Source of the DNA: Diacronema lutheri | Lineage: Eukaryota > Haptophyta > Pavlovophyceae > Pavlovales > Pavlovaceae | DNA: 64,000 bases | Reading direction: 5' to 3' | Assembly: GCA_019448385.1 (NCBI GenBank) | Contig: JAGTXO010000033.1 | Span: 15,001 to 79,000, forward strand | Shown here: positions 30,212 through 40,245 of the stretch, piece after piece | Layout of the letters: each line of letters opens with the position of its first letter | Position numbering within the stretch: the stretch's first letter is position 1 | The notes under the pieces: generated by a model | Seen by the model: only the letters and a program-made list of their open reading frames with translations | Told to the model about the DNA's origin: nothing | Database searches by the model: none | Made by a program: the position numbers and the translations under genes

Positions 30212-32065
30212 ATGTCCGCTTTCCTCGCCGCCCTCGCGCTCGCCATGCCCACGCCTCCAGCGTGTATCGACCCCACCGGCATCTCCAACCCGGCCCTCTT
30301 CTCGCTGCCGTCGAGCAACCCAGCACAGTTCAACCCAGCCAACCCGATGGCCAACTCGATTTTGCTCTCCGTCCTCCTGGCGGTCGCTGTGCCGACGCTC
30401 GTCACGTACGAGACGCCCATCCAAGGCCGTCTCGCGCTCCGCGTCACGCTGCCGCTGGCGACGATGGCCGCTGCATACCACCCGTCCGCGCTCGACGCCT
30501 TTGCGCGCGAGAGCATGAGCGCCGCGCGCCGCCGGTGCGGCAGCACGGTGGACTATGCGGCGGGCGACGCGCTCTTCGTGCACCGGCAGGTTGCGCTCGC
30601 GTACACCCTCGCCTTCACGGTCGACACCGTGTTCCCGGAGGCAAATAAGGGCTTGCTCTCCAGCATCCTCACGTCGTGGGGCCTCGACATGAGCATTTGC
30701 GATACGGCCAACTGCTCCGACGTGAGCACGCCGTGGGGCCTCGCGCGCACGGCGGTCGACGAGTTGGAGGATTTCTTCAAGCACGACGGCTTCAACGCGG
30801 ACGGCTCGCTCTCGCGCGATTTCAACCGCGTGCCGTACGAGGACTGGCGCGCCGAGTCCTACTCGCCCGTGAACAGCGCGGACAGGTACAAGCGCAAGCG
30901 GCTGTGGCAGCCGTTGCCCGAGCACGACGGCCGCGGCTACATCGCCAACCAGCAGCACGTGACGCCGCACATTGGCTGGACGGCGCGCCCTTTCGTGTTG
31001 ACCAACGACGAGGTGTGCGACGCCAGGCTTGCGCCCCCACAGTACGTCCTCAACGCCGAGGCATTGCTCGTGCTCTCGCGCACCGGCGCGCTCAACTCGA
31101 CGAAGAAGATGGAGGTCGAGTTCTTCGACAACAAGTTCACCTCGCTGATCCCGCTGCTCGTGCAGTACACGGCCAGGCTCGGTGTCAACGCGGTGAGCGC
31201 GCGTGCGTCGCGCCGCACGGCCGCGCACTCAACCCACTCACTCCAGAGGTGGGGGGGAAGGGGGGGGGGGGGGGGGGGGGCACCCCCGCGAGTTGAACGC
31301 GAGTGCACACACGCCCGCGCGCGTGCTCGCGGGCTGTGTGTGAGGGAATGTGGGGATGTGGGCACCTCCGTGAGTTTCAACGCTCACGCACGCGCGCGCG
31401 CGCGCGCGTGCGTCGATGCGCAGGACTCGTTTCACTTCATCTGGCTAGACGTCGCGACGGCCGCGGCCATTTACGACGCGACCATTGTCGGTTGGAAGGA
31501 GAAGGTGCGGCACGACCTGGTGCGGCCGCCGTCGGTCATCCAGAGCCAGTTCCGGGACGAGACAGTCATGAGCTACCGCGGCCCCAGCGAGGAGCCGGGC
31601 GACATCAAGGGCTCCGATTGGGAGGCATACATCCGGATCATGCCGCACGCCGAGTACCCGTCGGGCTCGAGCTGCCTCTGCCGCGCGTTTGTCGAGGCGC
31701 TCGTCACCTTTGAGGGCATCACCGCTGCGGCGCCGGTCCCACCGATGGGCGCGGGCCCTCTCGTCCAGCCCTTCGCCGCCGGCTCGTCGTCGGTCGAGCC
31801 GGGCAAGACGCCCGATACGGACATCGTGCTCACGTTCGCGTCCTGGGACGAGGTCGTCCACGTGTGCGGCGAGTCTCGGCTCGACGGCGGGATGCACTTC
31901 ACCGCGGCCGTGCCCGACGGCGAGAGGCTGTGCGGCTTCGTGGGCGGCAGGACGGCCAACTACTTCCTCGAGCTGCAGGGTGGCAACGTCCCTGCGTACG
32001 CCGCCGACATCAGCGACAAAGTGCTCATGGAGAACGACACGCGCCAGGGCCGCCGCCGGTGCTAG
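30212..32065 (+). CDS. Vanadium-dependent haloperoxidase-like / PAP2-fold protein
   Basis: Exons 30212-31192 and 31424-32065 give 540 aa. The N-terminus (MSAFLAALALAM) may be a signal peptide, and a TM-like segment (SILLSVLLAVAVPTLV) follows. The helical core has family-like blocks: WKEKVRHDLVRPPSVI (Lys and Arg of the oxyanion pocket), MPHAEYPSGSSC, and ESRLDGGMHFTAAVPDG (Arg and the vanadate-binding His). In known enzymes the middle motif is PSGH; here the acid-base His is replaced by Ser. So halide oxidation is uncertain; an altered peroxidase or phosphatase activity is possible. The intron has a long G run and a GC alternation before CAG at 31423. Confidence 0.75.
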   Translation: MSAFLAALALAMPTPPACIDPTGISNPALFSLPSSNPAQFNPANPMANSILLSVLLAVAVPTLVTYETPIQGRLALRVTLPLATMAAAYHPSALDAFARESMSAARRRCGSTVDYAAGDALFVHRQVALAYTLAFTVDTVFPEANKGLLSSILTSWGLDMSICDTANCSDVSTPWGLARTAVDELEDFFKHDGFNADGSLSRDFNRVPYEDWRAESYSPVNSADRYKRKRLWQPLPEHDGRGYIANQQHVTPHIGWTARPFVLTNDEVCDARLAPPQYVLNAEALLVLSRTGALNSTKKMEVEFFDNKFTSLIPLLVQYTARLGVNAVSARASRRTAAHSTHSLQRWGGRGGGGGGAPPRVERECTHARARARGLCVRECGDVGTSVSFNAHARARARACVDAQDSFHFIWLDVATAAAIYDATIVGWKEKVRHDLVRPPSVIQSQFRDETVMSYRGPSEEPGDIKGSDWEAYIRIMPHAEYPSGSSCLCRAFVEALVTFEGITAAAPVPPMGAGPLVQPFAAGSSSVEPGKTPDTDIVLTFASWDEVVHVCGESRLDGGMHFTAAVPDGERLCGFVGGRTANYFLELQGGNVPAYAADISDKVLMENDTRQGRRRC

Positions 32066-32199
32066 GCGGCCGCGCTGAACGGCCCTGCTGCCGTTTGTCA
32101 TCATGCTCGACCCCCTGCCGGACCCATGCTTTCCGTGCACTCGCCCGGGACGCCATGCAAACAAGCATTCTCCTACAGCCCAGCAGACCCCCAGCCTCC

Positions 32200-33348
32200 T
32201 CAGCCGACGGCCGCGAGCGGCACATTGACGCCGGCCGCGCGCAGGACGAGGCGCGGAACGCGCAGCATCGAACTCGACAGGAGGTGCGGCCAGCCGACGG
32301 CGTACGCCGGCGCGAGAAAGAGCGGCCGCGCGCTCGCAAACACGATGCCCACGCACGCAAGCCGCCGCGCACTCAGCTCGAGCGCGCCGAGCACTCCGAC
32401 CGCACCGCCGCCAGCGCCCGACGGTTGGCCGCGCGCGTGCACGCGCTCGTGCGCGAGGCCAAGCGCGGCCTCTGCGGCGCAGAGCGCGCCCTGCACTACG
32501 AAGAAAGCGAGCCACCGGCCCGACACGTGCGGGCCGTAGCGCTCGGCCGATCCGTACGCCATGATCGCCTCGTGCGCGAGCCCCGAGACGGCAAAGGTTG
32601 CGCCGGTCGCGACGGCGCGCGGCACGCCGCTCGCGCGCAGCGGCTCGTAGCAGCAGGCGCGGAGGAGGCGCACGGCCGTCAGATTCCACCGGCGGCCCCA
32701 AAAGTCGCAGAGCGAGGTTGCGGCCAAGGGCGAGCGGAAGGCCTCGCGCACGGGCACGCCGAGCGCGAGCACAGCGAGCGCGCCCGAAAAATCCATCATG
32801 CCCGACGCGGCGAGCAGCACCGTCAGGGCCCACAGCAGGTCGCCGCACACTGTGCCCGCGCGCAGCGCGGCGTGCGCGGGCGTGCCGTCGTCGCGCGGAT
32901 CGAGCGCGGCGAGCACGCACAGCATCAGTCCGAGCTTGCTCACGAAGCGCGCACACAGCGCGCGCGCGCTCGGCGTGCCCTCCGCCTCGTCGCCGCACGC
33001 ACCGGGCGCGAGCGTCACGGGCAAGAAATAGGCGGCGTAGAAGGTGGCGGGCGAGGCGTGCGCGCTGTGGGAGAGCGGGCCGGCTGCCGAGAGTACGCAC
33101 GCGAGCACCTTCATCGTGCCCCACCACCCGAAGAGCGTCGCGCTGAGCATCGCGCACACGCATGCGCCCGTGCCCGTCTCGAAGGCGAGCGGCGAGGCGA
33201 AGTGCGCAGCGAGGAGCAGCGCGACCGCGGCGCTGCGGCGCGGCCCGGCCGGCGCGCGCGCCACGTGGCGCTGGCAGAACGCCGAGAGCGCGAGCGACGC
33301 CGCAAAGATCGCAGCCAGCCCGCGGCCCGGATCCGCGATCGGCAGCAT
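32200..33348 (-). CDS. Wax-synthase-like membrane-bound O-acyltransferase
   Basis: A single exon of 382 aa, with many hydrophobic segments. The plant wax-synthase domain is recognised by SLCDFWGRRWNLTAVRLLR followed by ATGATFAVSGLAHEAIMAYG, containing the presumed catalytic His. Family knowledge: these ER enzymes esterify fatty alcohols or related acceptors with acyl-CoA. The neighbouring divergent gene encodes an elongase-patatin fusion, so the pair may be co-expressed in neutral-lipid metabolism (inference from an 81-bp shared promoter). Confidence 0.8.
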   Translation of the reverse strand: MLPIADPGRGLAAIFAASLALSAFCQRHVARAPAGPRRSAAVALLLAAHFASPLAFETGTGACVCAMLSATLFGWWGTMKVLACVLSAAGPLSHSAHASPATFYAAYFLPVTLAPGACGDEAEGTPSARALCARFVSKLGLMLCVLAALDPRDDGTPAHAALRAGTVCGDLLWALTVLLAASGMMDFSGALAVLALGVPVREAFRSPLAATSLCDFWGRRWNLTAVRLLRACCYEPLRASGVPRAVATGATFAVSGLAHEAIMAYGSAERYGPHVSGRWLAFFVVQGALCAAEAALGLAHERVHARGQPSGAGGGAVGVLGALELSARRLACVGIVFASARPLFLAPAYAVGWPHLLSSSMLRVPRLVLRAAGVNVPLAAVG

Positions 33349-33429
33349 CCCCTCCTTTGAAAAAAAGGAGCGCGGGTTGGGGGGTTGGACGAGGTTGGGT
33401 GGGATACGGCCGGTGTGTGCGCGCGCGCG

Positions 33430-34121
33430 ATGCCGTGCCCGAACGCGCTAGGCGAGGTGACGCACGAGATGAAGCGGCGGATCCCGTCCTTCAGCTCGCT
33501 CACGGAGGCGGTCATGTCCGTCGGCCACTCGGGCGAGCCCGTGTGGGTGTGGGCGCTCTGGCGGCCGGGCCTCGTGATGGTCGCGTTCGCCGCGCTCCTC
33601 TTCCGCTTTCTCGAGCGGTTCCGCACGGGGCCGCCGCATCCGTGGCTGGCATCGCCGCTGCTCTTCACCGTCGCCTACTGCGCTATGCTCTCAAAGGCCG
33701 TGCCCACGAGCAACGCCTCCGAGCACCGGCCGCACCTCGCTGGCGTGATGTCGCCGGGTTCGCGCGCCGGCGCCGCCGGCTCGCACGCGCCGTCGTCGCG
33801 CTTCGGCGGCGTGCTTGATTTGGCGGCGGTGGAGCGCTGGCAGTACGCGCTCAACCTGCATCAGCTCCTCATCAGCACGTGGGTCCTCTCCGCGCTGCTG
33901 CACGAGGTGCGCTCGCTGCGGATGCCGCTGTGGGGATCGGCGCCCGACCCGTCGCCGCGCGCCTACCGTCTCGGATGGCTGCTGTGGGTTGTGTACGCGA
34001 ATCGGTACCTGCAGGGGCTCGACACCCTCTTCCTCCTCCTGCGCGACAAGGTGCGCGCGCCGCCATGTCGCCCGCCTACTGCCGCGCGCGCGCGCGCGCG
34101 CTCGCGCCGACCGCGCCGACC

Positions 34122-34159
<38 letters not shown>

Positions 34160-35844
34160 GCCGCCGCGCGCGCCGCGCAGTATGTGTCGGTGCTGCACGT
34201 CTTCCAGCAGCTCGCGCTCGTGTGGTCGTGGTGGCTCGTGCTGCGTGTCAATGCGGGTGGCGACTCGTGGTTTGCGGCCGCAGTGCAGTCCGCGTACAAC
34301 TCGATCTCGTACGGCTACTTCGTGTACAAGCGAAACAAGCGGCCGACGCTGCGCGCACAGCGGCGAATTACCCACTTCCTCATGGCGCTCCTCGCCTTCT
34401 CCGTGCGCGCGCGCGACAACGCCGCCGCCGCCGCTGCCGCCGCGTGCGCGTGCGCCCACGCCGCGCGCCCACGCCGCGCGCCCACGCCGTGCGCCATGCG
34501 ATCAGGCGGTGCACACGACGTACGTGCTGTGCGCGGGCACGACGCCGCGGCTGCTGTGCATCGTTGACCTGCTCGTGATGGGCAGCATGCTCCTCCTCTT
34601 TGGCAACTACCGGTACCACAAGTACCTCAAACCGTTCGAGCGCGTACTTGCCGAGCGGCGAGCGTCCGGCCCCGTCGACACGAGCCGCCACGCGGCGGGC
34701 GGCGGCGAGCGCACCGGCGGCGACGGCGCGGTGCCGCCCGTACCGCGGCACATGCCGTCCGTTGGCAGCGCGTCGACCGACCTGCCCGGGATTGGGCCAA
34801 AGCTGGTGCTCTCCTTTGATTCGTCGGGCTGGCTTTATCTCTACCACTTTGGCGTGTGCCGTTTCATGCAGCTGCACGTGCTGCGCGGGATGCCCGCTGA
34901 GCGTTTCGCCTTCTCGGGCTCATCGGGCGGCGCGCTTGCCGCCACCGCCCTCGCGTGCGACGTGCCGATCGACGACCTGGTCGACGAGATCCTTGCGGTG
35001 TGCTGGCCGTGGTGCCGCCAGTCGCCATTTGCCATGTGCCCCGCCGTCGAGTACGCGCTCAACAAGTTCTTGCCGGACACGGGCGGTGCGCGCGGCCGCG
35101 CGTCGCGCCGCCGCGCCGCCGCGCCGCCGCGCCGCCGCGCCGCCGCGCCGCCGCGCCGCCGCGCGCCGCCGACGGCACGCGCGCGCGCGCGCGTGCGCGC
35201 GCGCCGGCGCGTGCGCAGACCGCCAGGACGCGTGGGCGCGCTGCTCGGGGCGGCTGCGTCTGCTCGTCACGCGCGTGATCGTGCACCCGCCGTGGTTCCT
35301 CGGCGACGTGATCTCGCGCTTTGACTCGCAGCGCCAGCTGCGCGCCTTCCTGCGCGCAAGCTGCCACATGCCCCTCTTTGGCGGCGTGCTGCCCTACCGT
35401 GTCGACGGGCGGTGGTACTTTGACGGCCTCTTCTGGGCCTCGTTCCTCGTGCCGTGGCGCAGGCCGACGGCGCGCGACCACGTGCTCAAGGTGAGCGCGA
35501 TTGGCGCGCCGACCGCGCACCTCAAGCCGCCCGCCGTGCCGCCGTGGTGGACAGTAATGCCGCCGTCGACGGCGGTGCTACGCGCGCTCTACGAGAAGGG
35601 GTACCAGGACGCGCTCCTCGCCTTCCGCGAAACGGCTGACGGTGGCGGCGGCTGGGGCGCGCGCGTTGCGCTTGCGCCTGCCGTGCGCGACAGCATTTCG
35701 CGCGTCAAGCCGCCGCTGCCCGCTGAGCGCGCGCTCGTCGACGGCGTGATCGGCCGCGGGATCTCGGTCGCGTGGCGGCAGGTGCTGTGCGCGCTCGCGT
35801 CGGTCGGACTCGCTGTCGCCTTTGCACGCTTCTGCGCGGCGTGA
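33430..35844 (+). CDS. ELO-type fatty-acid elongase fused to patatin-like lipase
   Basis: Exons 33430-34050, 34181-34402, 34506-35085 and 35219-35844 join in phase to 682 aa. Residues 1-290 have ELO topology and motifs (RYLQGLDTLFLLLRDK, then YVSVLHVFQQ, YNSISYGYFVY), but the catalytic HxxHH box reads HVFQQ. From about residue 350 a patatin domain follows: LVLSFDSSGWLYLYHFGV, nucleophile motif GSSGG (about 418), and the Asp of YFDG (about 541). A C-terminal hydrophobic segment (LASVGLAVAFARFC) may anchor it. Elongases condense acyl-CoA with malonyl-CoA in the ER; patatins hydrolyse acyl esters (family knowledge). All introns begin GTGCGCGCG, and phases 0, 0 and 1 agree across each junction. 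Confidence 0.75.
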
Positions 35845-36040
35845 GCGCCCGCGCGCACCTCCGGCTCAGTCCGCGGGTCACACACCCGCTGACTGTCAAC
35901 TGCCAAGCCCGCCGACGTCCGCCGGCCCAACTGAACGTGCGAAGGTTTGGTGAAATGATTGCGCGCCGGCATTTTGAAAGTTGCCGTCGAAGGTTTGTTA
36001 GCTGTGGCCATCAACAAGTTTCGGGGGCCCTCCTCTCATC

Positions 36041-37123
36041 ATGTATAGCGACGAGCAGCACGCCCGCGCCCCAGCGTCCGCCTCGCCGGGCCCATCGGGT
36101 CCGACGCTGCCGCCGGTCAACCACAACTCGAGCCTCGTCGCCGGTTTTGGACCGCGCCCCGTCCTCGCCTCCGCCAAGGAGCAGGCCACCGCGAACGAGG
36201 CCGCGTCGTTCAACTTTGGTCGTATGCGCTCGCTGCTCTCGACCGCCGACGACGACACGACGATGCGCAAGAGCCTATCGACGCCGGCGGCGCTGAGCAA
36301 GATGGGTATGCCGACCAGCCTCCTCTCGCCCAAGTCGCGCGGCTCCGGAGCCGGCGGCCCGATGCGTCGCGTCTCTACCGCGTGCACGCCGCTGACCGCG
36401 CGCCGGTGCAACTCGTTCATGTGGTCCATGGACGTGCACCGCGACTTTGAGACGGCGGTGCAGACGCTCGTGTCGCGGGTGCGCGGCACGATACCGCCAT
36501 TCGCCCGCCCGCCCGCTCGCGCTCGCCCGCCCGCCCGCGCCCTCGCTCACCTCGCCTGTGCCCCGGCCCTTCGCCCACCTCTGCGCGCGCGCTGCGCGCA
36601 GGGCACGGACGTGAGCGACGTGAGCGCAGGCGACGTCCTCGGACTGATGAAGTATGCGGGCGCATCGGGGCTGACCGAGGCGAGCGTCGAGCGCCATCTG
36701 CAGGTGCGCTCCCGCACCCGTCGCGCGGCCGCTCCCGCCGCCGTCGCGCGGCCGTGCGCACGCGCAGGCCCGTGCTCACGCCCCCCCCCCTTCCCCCCGC
36801 GCGGTGCCGAGCAGAAGCGCGCGGCGCTGCAGCAGAAGCTGGCGATGATGCTGCCGCCGCCGCCGCAGCAGCGCAGGCTCGGCGCGTCAGACGGCGCGCG
36901 CGCCGGCGCGCCCACGCGCGCGCAGGCGGACGCGCCGGCGATCGCCGAGGGCGAGGAGGAGGAGGCGGCCGCGGTGGCCGCGGCCAACGTGGCCGTCTCC
37001 GACACGCTCGTCGCGGCGATGGCGCGGCAGCGGTCGATGCAGCGCCAGATGGTCGAGCAGCAGCGCGCGATGCAACTCCAGGCTCTCGAGGCCGCAGGCG
37101 CGACGATGGTGACGTCGACGTGA
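36041..37123 (+). CDS. GARP/Myb-like (G2-like) DNA-binding protein
   Basis: Exons 36041-36469, 36602-36703 and 36815-37123 give 279 aa. The domain is split over three exons: FMWSMDVHRDFETAVQTL | GTDVSDVSAGDVLGLMKY...LTEASVERHLQ | KRAALQQKL. This follows the plant GARP pattern (W/ELHxxFxxAVxxLG, IlxlM, LTxxxVxSHLQKYR), with the helix-three LTxxxVxxHLQ well kept. Such proteins are transcription factors. A tandem acceptor GAGCAG (36810-36814) would add or drop one Gln. N- and C-terminal regions are low complexity. Confidence 0.7.
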   Translation: MYSDEQHARAPASASPGPSGPTLPPVNHNSSLVAGFGPRPVLASAKEQATANEAASFNFGRMRSLLSTADDDTTMRKSLSTPAALSKMGMPTSLLSPKSRGSGAGGPMRRVSTACTPLTARRCNSFMWSMDVHRDFETAVQTLVSRVRGTIPPFARPPARARPPARALAHLACAPALRPPLRARCAQGTDVSDVSAGDVLGLMKYAGASGLTEASVERHLQVRSRTRRAAAPAAVARPCARAGPCSRPPPFPPRGAEQKRAALQQKLAMMLPPPPQQRRLGASDGARAGAPTRAQADAPAIAEGEEEEAAAVAAANVAVSDTLVAAMARQRSMQRQMVEQQRAMQLQALEAAGATMVTST

Positions 37124-37631
37124 GGTCGCGCCACGCGTCGCGCCTGCCGCCGCTGCGAGCGGTGGCGGGTACGTTGTACTCTCTCCGCGCGAGGCTTTCC
37201 CTCGCCTTTTCGGTCGGTACGTCTCTTCCCTTAGCTGCCCCTGCCCCGTCCAGTTCCCCCCTCTCCTTCTGTGCGCGCTATGGCCGCACAGGAGCACACA
37301 GCGAGCGCCGTCAGCCGATTTCTTCTTCCTCTGCATCTGGAAATTGGAATGAGCCTCATGATTCAACTTGGCGCGCCGCGCGCGCAGCTCGGCTCCAGGT
37401 TCGTCACTCAATGCCGGCGACGACCAGAGGCTGCTCGCGGCCGCCATGGCCGGAGCCAGAGTGCGCGTCAGCCGCCAGGCGAGCGACGCCCTCCAGCTTT
37501 GCCTGGCCGCAGCGAGGAGAGCACGGCCCCACCCTGCCGGCTGCCGCGGTGCCGCCCGTGCTGAGCGGTGACTCTTCAGCTTTGGTTGATCGGTGTTCCG
37601 AGCAGCAGCCAGTTTCCAGGGAGCTTCCTGC
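37124..37631. other. Intergenic region without recognised gene
   Basis: Mixed GC-rich sequence following the GARP-like gene. The open frames here lack any family signature. Base composition drops sharply at about 37630. Confidence 0.35.
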
Positions 37632-37853
37632 GTCTCATATTATTTGATATTAATTTTGCTGACCCGCCTGTGAGCGTCGTTAGTGTATTAATTTTGCTGA
37701 CCCCGCTGTCCTGGACGTAAGCGCCGTTAGTGTATATTTGCCGTTAGTATTTCAATATTTGCCGTTAGTGTATATTTGCCGTTAGTATTAATTTTGCTGA
37801 CCCCGCTGTCCTATCCCAATATTTGATATTTCAAATATTTTCTCCTACTGCTC
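37632..37853 (+). promoter_or_regulatory. AT-rich repeated promoter region with inverted repeat before ATG
   Basis: An abrupt AT-rich block in a GC-rich genome. It contains three copies of ttaattttgctgacc (about 37649, 37688, 37788), three of atatttgccgttagt (37734, 37756, 37772), and an inverted repeat with arms AATATTTGA (37818-37826) and TCAAATATT (37831-37839), 14 bp before the ATG at 37854. It probably governs the TIR-like/LRR gene. Confidence 0.5.
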
Positions 37854-39975
37854 ATGGGCAGCGTTTGCGCCGTGCCGACCACCCCGCCGCCCGCCGGCAC
37901 CGGTGCCGCCAGCGCCCCGTCCCGCGCCTCGACCACGTCGGAGCTGCCAATCCGCCTCGCGGTAGTCGCGTGCGTCGGCGAGGACGGGGCGCGCGCGCCG
38001 CTGCGCGAGTACCTCCGCTTGCGCGCGCCGGCCGCGCTGGACGGCCTGTCCGACCTGCACGGCGGCAGGCTGCGCGCGGCCGTCAAGGCGCTCGCCGCCG
38101 ACTATGCGCGCGCGCTCGCCGCGCCGGCCGCCGCGCCGCGAGCGCCGCCGCCGTCGGCCGCCTCGCCGCCCGCGCGCATTGCCGAGGCGGCGCTGCGTGG
38201 CATTAGCCTGCCGCAGCTGCGCACCTTCCTCGCCGAGGCGGGCGCGCGCTGCGTGACGGAGCGCTGGACGTCGCGCTCAGGCGAGCAGCTTACTTCCGAG
38301 ACGATGACGCTCTACGACGTGGCCGCGCGCGCGATCGCGCCGCTCGCGCAGCGCACGGGCCTCTCGGTCGTCGAGACGCTCGCGCGCGGCCCACAGCCGC
38401 CCGCGTGGTTCGTGAGCCACTGGTGGGGCGAGCCCACCGCTGACTTTGTGCGCTGCCTTGAGGTGCACAGCAAGGACCGTGGCCTCGACGAGGATGCCAC
38501 TTACTACTGGGTGTGCGCGTACGCGCTGCGCCAGAGCGCGCTCGGCGACGAGTTGCGCGGCGGCGTCGGCGTCTCGCCCTTTGTGCGCGCCATCCAGTTG
38601 TGCGACGGCACGGTCTCCGTCCTCGACCGCGGCGCAATCGCCACGAGCAGGGCGTGGTGCGCGCTCGAGCTGTTCGAGACGACCATCAGCCGCGGCGCCG
38701 GGTACCTGCACGACATTTACACGGCGCACGAGCACGTGGACGACAGGCGCGAACAGCACGAGCGCCGTGAGGCGGTCGGTCTGGTGGACGGGTTCGCGGC
38801 CGCCGATAGGGGCGACGTGGACCTGAAGGCGTTTCGCGAGACGCATTTCCCACTCCCCACTTTAGCGTCGGCAGAGGTGTTCGCGCTCGAGCGCGCGGAG
38901 GCGGCACAGCCGGCCGACCTCGCCGCCATCTTGGGCGCAGTGGGCGCCGAGCAGCCGCTGCTCGACGCGACGGTGCGCGCGCGCTTCGGCGTCGCGCGGC
39001 TGCGCACGCTGATCTGTCGGGGCGCAGACGACGCAGCGCTGCGGGCGCTGCTCGACGCGCTGCGCGCCTCGCGGCTGCGCAAGGTGTCCACGGGGAATTC
39101 CTCATCGGCGCCGTCTGCGGCCAAGCTCGCGCTGCTCTGCGCGTCGATGCCCCCCACGCTCGAGGAGCTGCGGCTGCCGAGCGCGCTGCCGTCGGTTGTG
39201 CAGCCGCTCTGCGAGGCGATTGAGGCTGGCCGCCTGCCGCGGCTGCGCACGCTCGACCTCGGCCGGTGCAAGCTGGGCGCGGCCGACGTCGCGTTGCTCT
39301 CCGCAGCGCTCGCCTCGGCCGGCTGCGGCGTGGTGGGGCTCGACCTCGCGTTCAACCAGCTGGGCGACGAGGGCAGCAGCGCGCTCGCCGGCCTCCTCGA
39401 ACACAACACCACGCTCACAAGCCTTGACCTCCGGCGCGCGCCTCGCACCGGACTGCACCTCGAGACTCGCGGTGCACCCCGCGCGCGTGCGCTCCGCGCG
39501 CTCTCACGCTGCGCGGCGCCGTCCCCGCTGCTCACGGGCAGGCACAATGCGGTGGGCAACAAGGGTGCCGCCGCGCTGGCCAGGAGCCTCGAATGCAACG
39601 GCACGCTCACGAGCCTCAACCTCCGGTGCGCGCCCGCTGCAACGTGCGCCCGACGACGGCACCACCGGCTGCCGCCCAGCAGCCGCGCGTGCGCGCCCGC
39701 GCTGCGCAGAAGCAACAAAATTGGTGACGAAGGCGCGCACGCGCTGGCCAAGGCGCTCGAGCGCAACAGCGTGCTCAAGAACCTCGACCTCAGGTGGGCA
39801 AGCGTGCTGCATGCATGCGCAGCTCTGCGCGGCGTCCGCTCGTGCCGGTGGCCCACCCACCCCCCTCTTTGCACTGTTCGCGCGCAGGTACGACCAGGTG
39901 AGCGCGACGCAGGCCGCCCTGCTCGCCGCGCTCACGGATGGCTCGGGCAAGCCGCGCGTGACCGTCCATGCCTGA
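37854..39975 (+). CDS. TIR-like / leucine-rich-repeat protein
   Basis: Exons 37854-39433, 39542-39625, 39710-39793 and 39888-39975 join in phase 2 to 611 aa. Residues about 180-280 hold a TIR-like pattern: WFVSHWWGE, a middle strand, then VSVLD...SRAWCALELFE, in which WCxxEL matches the catalytic Glu position of plant TIRs. From about 410, ribonuclease-inhibitor-type LRRs follow (RTLDLGRCKLGAADVALLSA, LDLAFNQLGDEGSSALAGLL). The last repeats each occupy one 84-bp exon. No NB-ARC/NACHT domain is visible. The first intron uses a GC donor (CCG|GCGCGC); the next two are GT. The start MGSVC could be lipidated (inference). It looks like an immune-receptor-style architecture, but function is unproven. 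Confidence 0.7.
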
Positions 39976-40199
39976 GCATTCTGACGCCTGAGCAGCTTTC
40001 GAGGGCAGCCGCAATCTACTCCGTTGGCCGTCGCTCGCGGCGCCGTCGGCACAGGCGTGTATTTGGACATTTGCGGTGTATAAATTGTTTATCGTTAGTA
40101 TAACTTGTTTCGCTTCAAGAGAATCGCTTTATGCTTTTCGATCGAGCCGTTTTCTTTTATGAACCCTCTCTCTACATGTACAAAATTCAAACGGAAAAA

Positions 40200-40207
40200 T
40201 ATAAAAG
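40200..40207 (+). promoter_or_regulatory. TATA box
   Basis: TATAAAAG sits in an AT-rich stretch (about 40060-40207) 38 bp before ATG 40246. It is the clearest TATA element in the window. Confidence 0.55.
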
Positions 40208-40245
40208 GGGCCGCGACGAGCTGCTTCGACGAGGGGTGCAACAGG

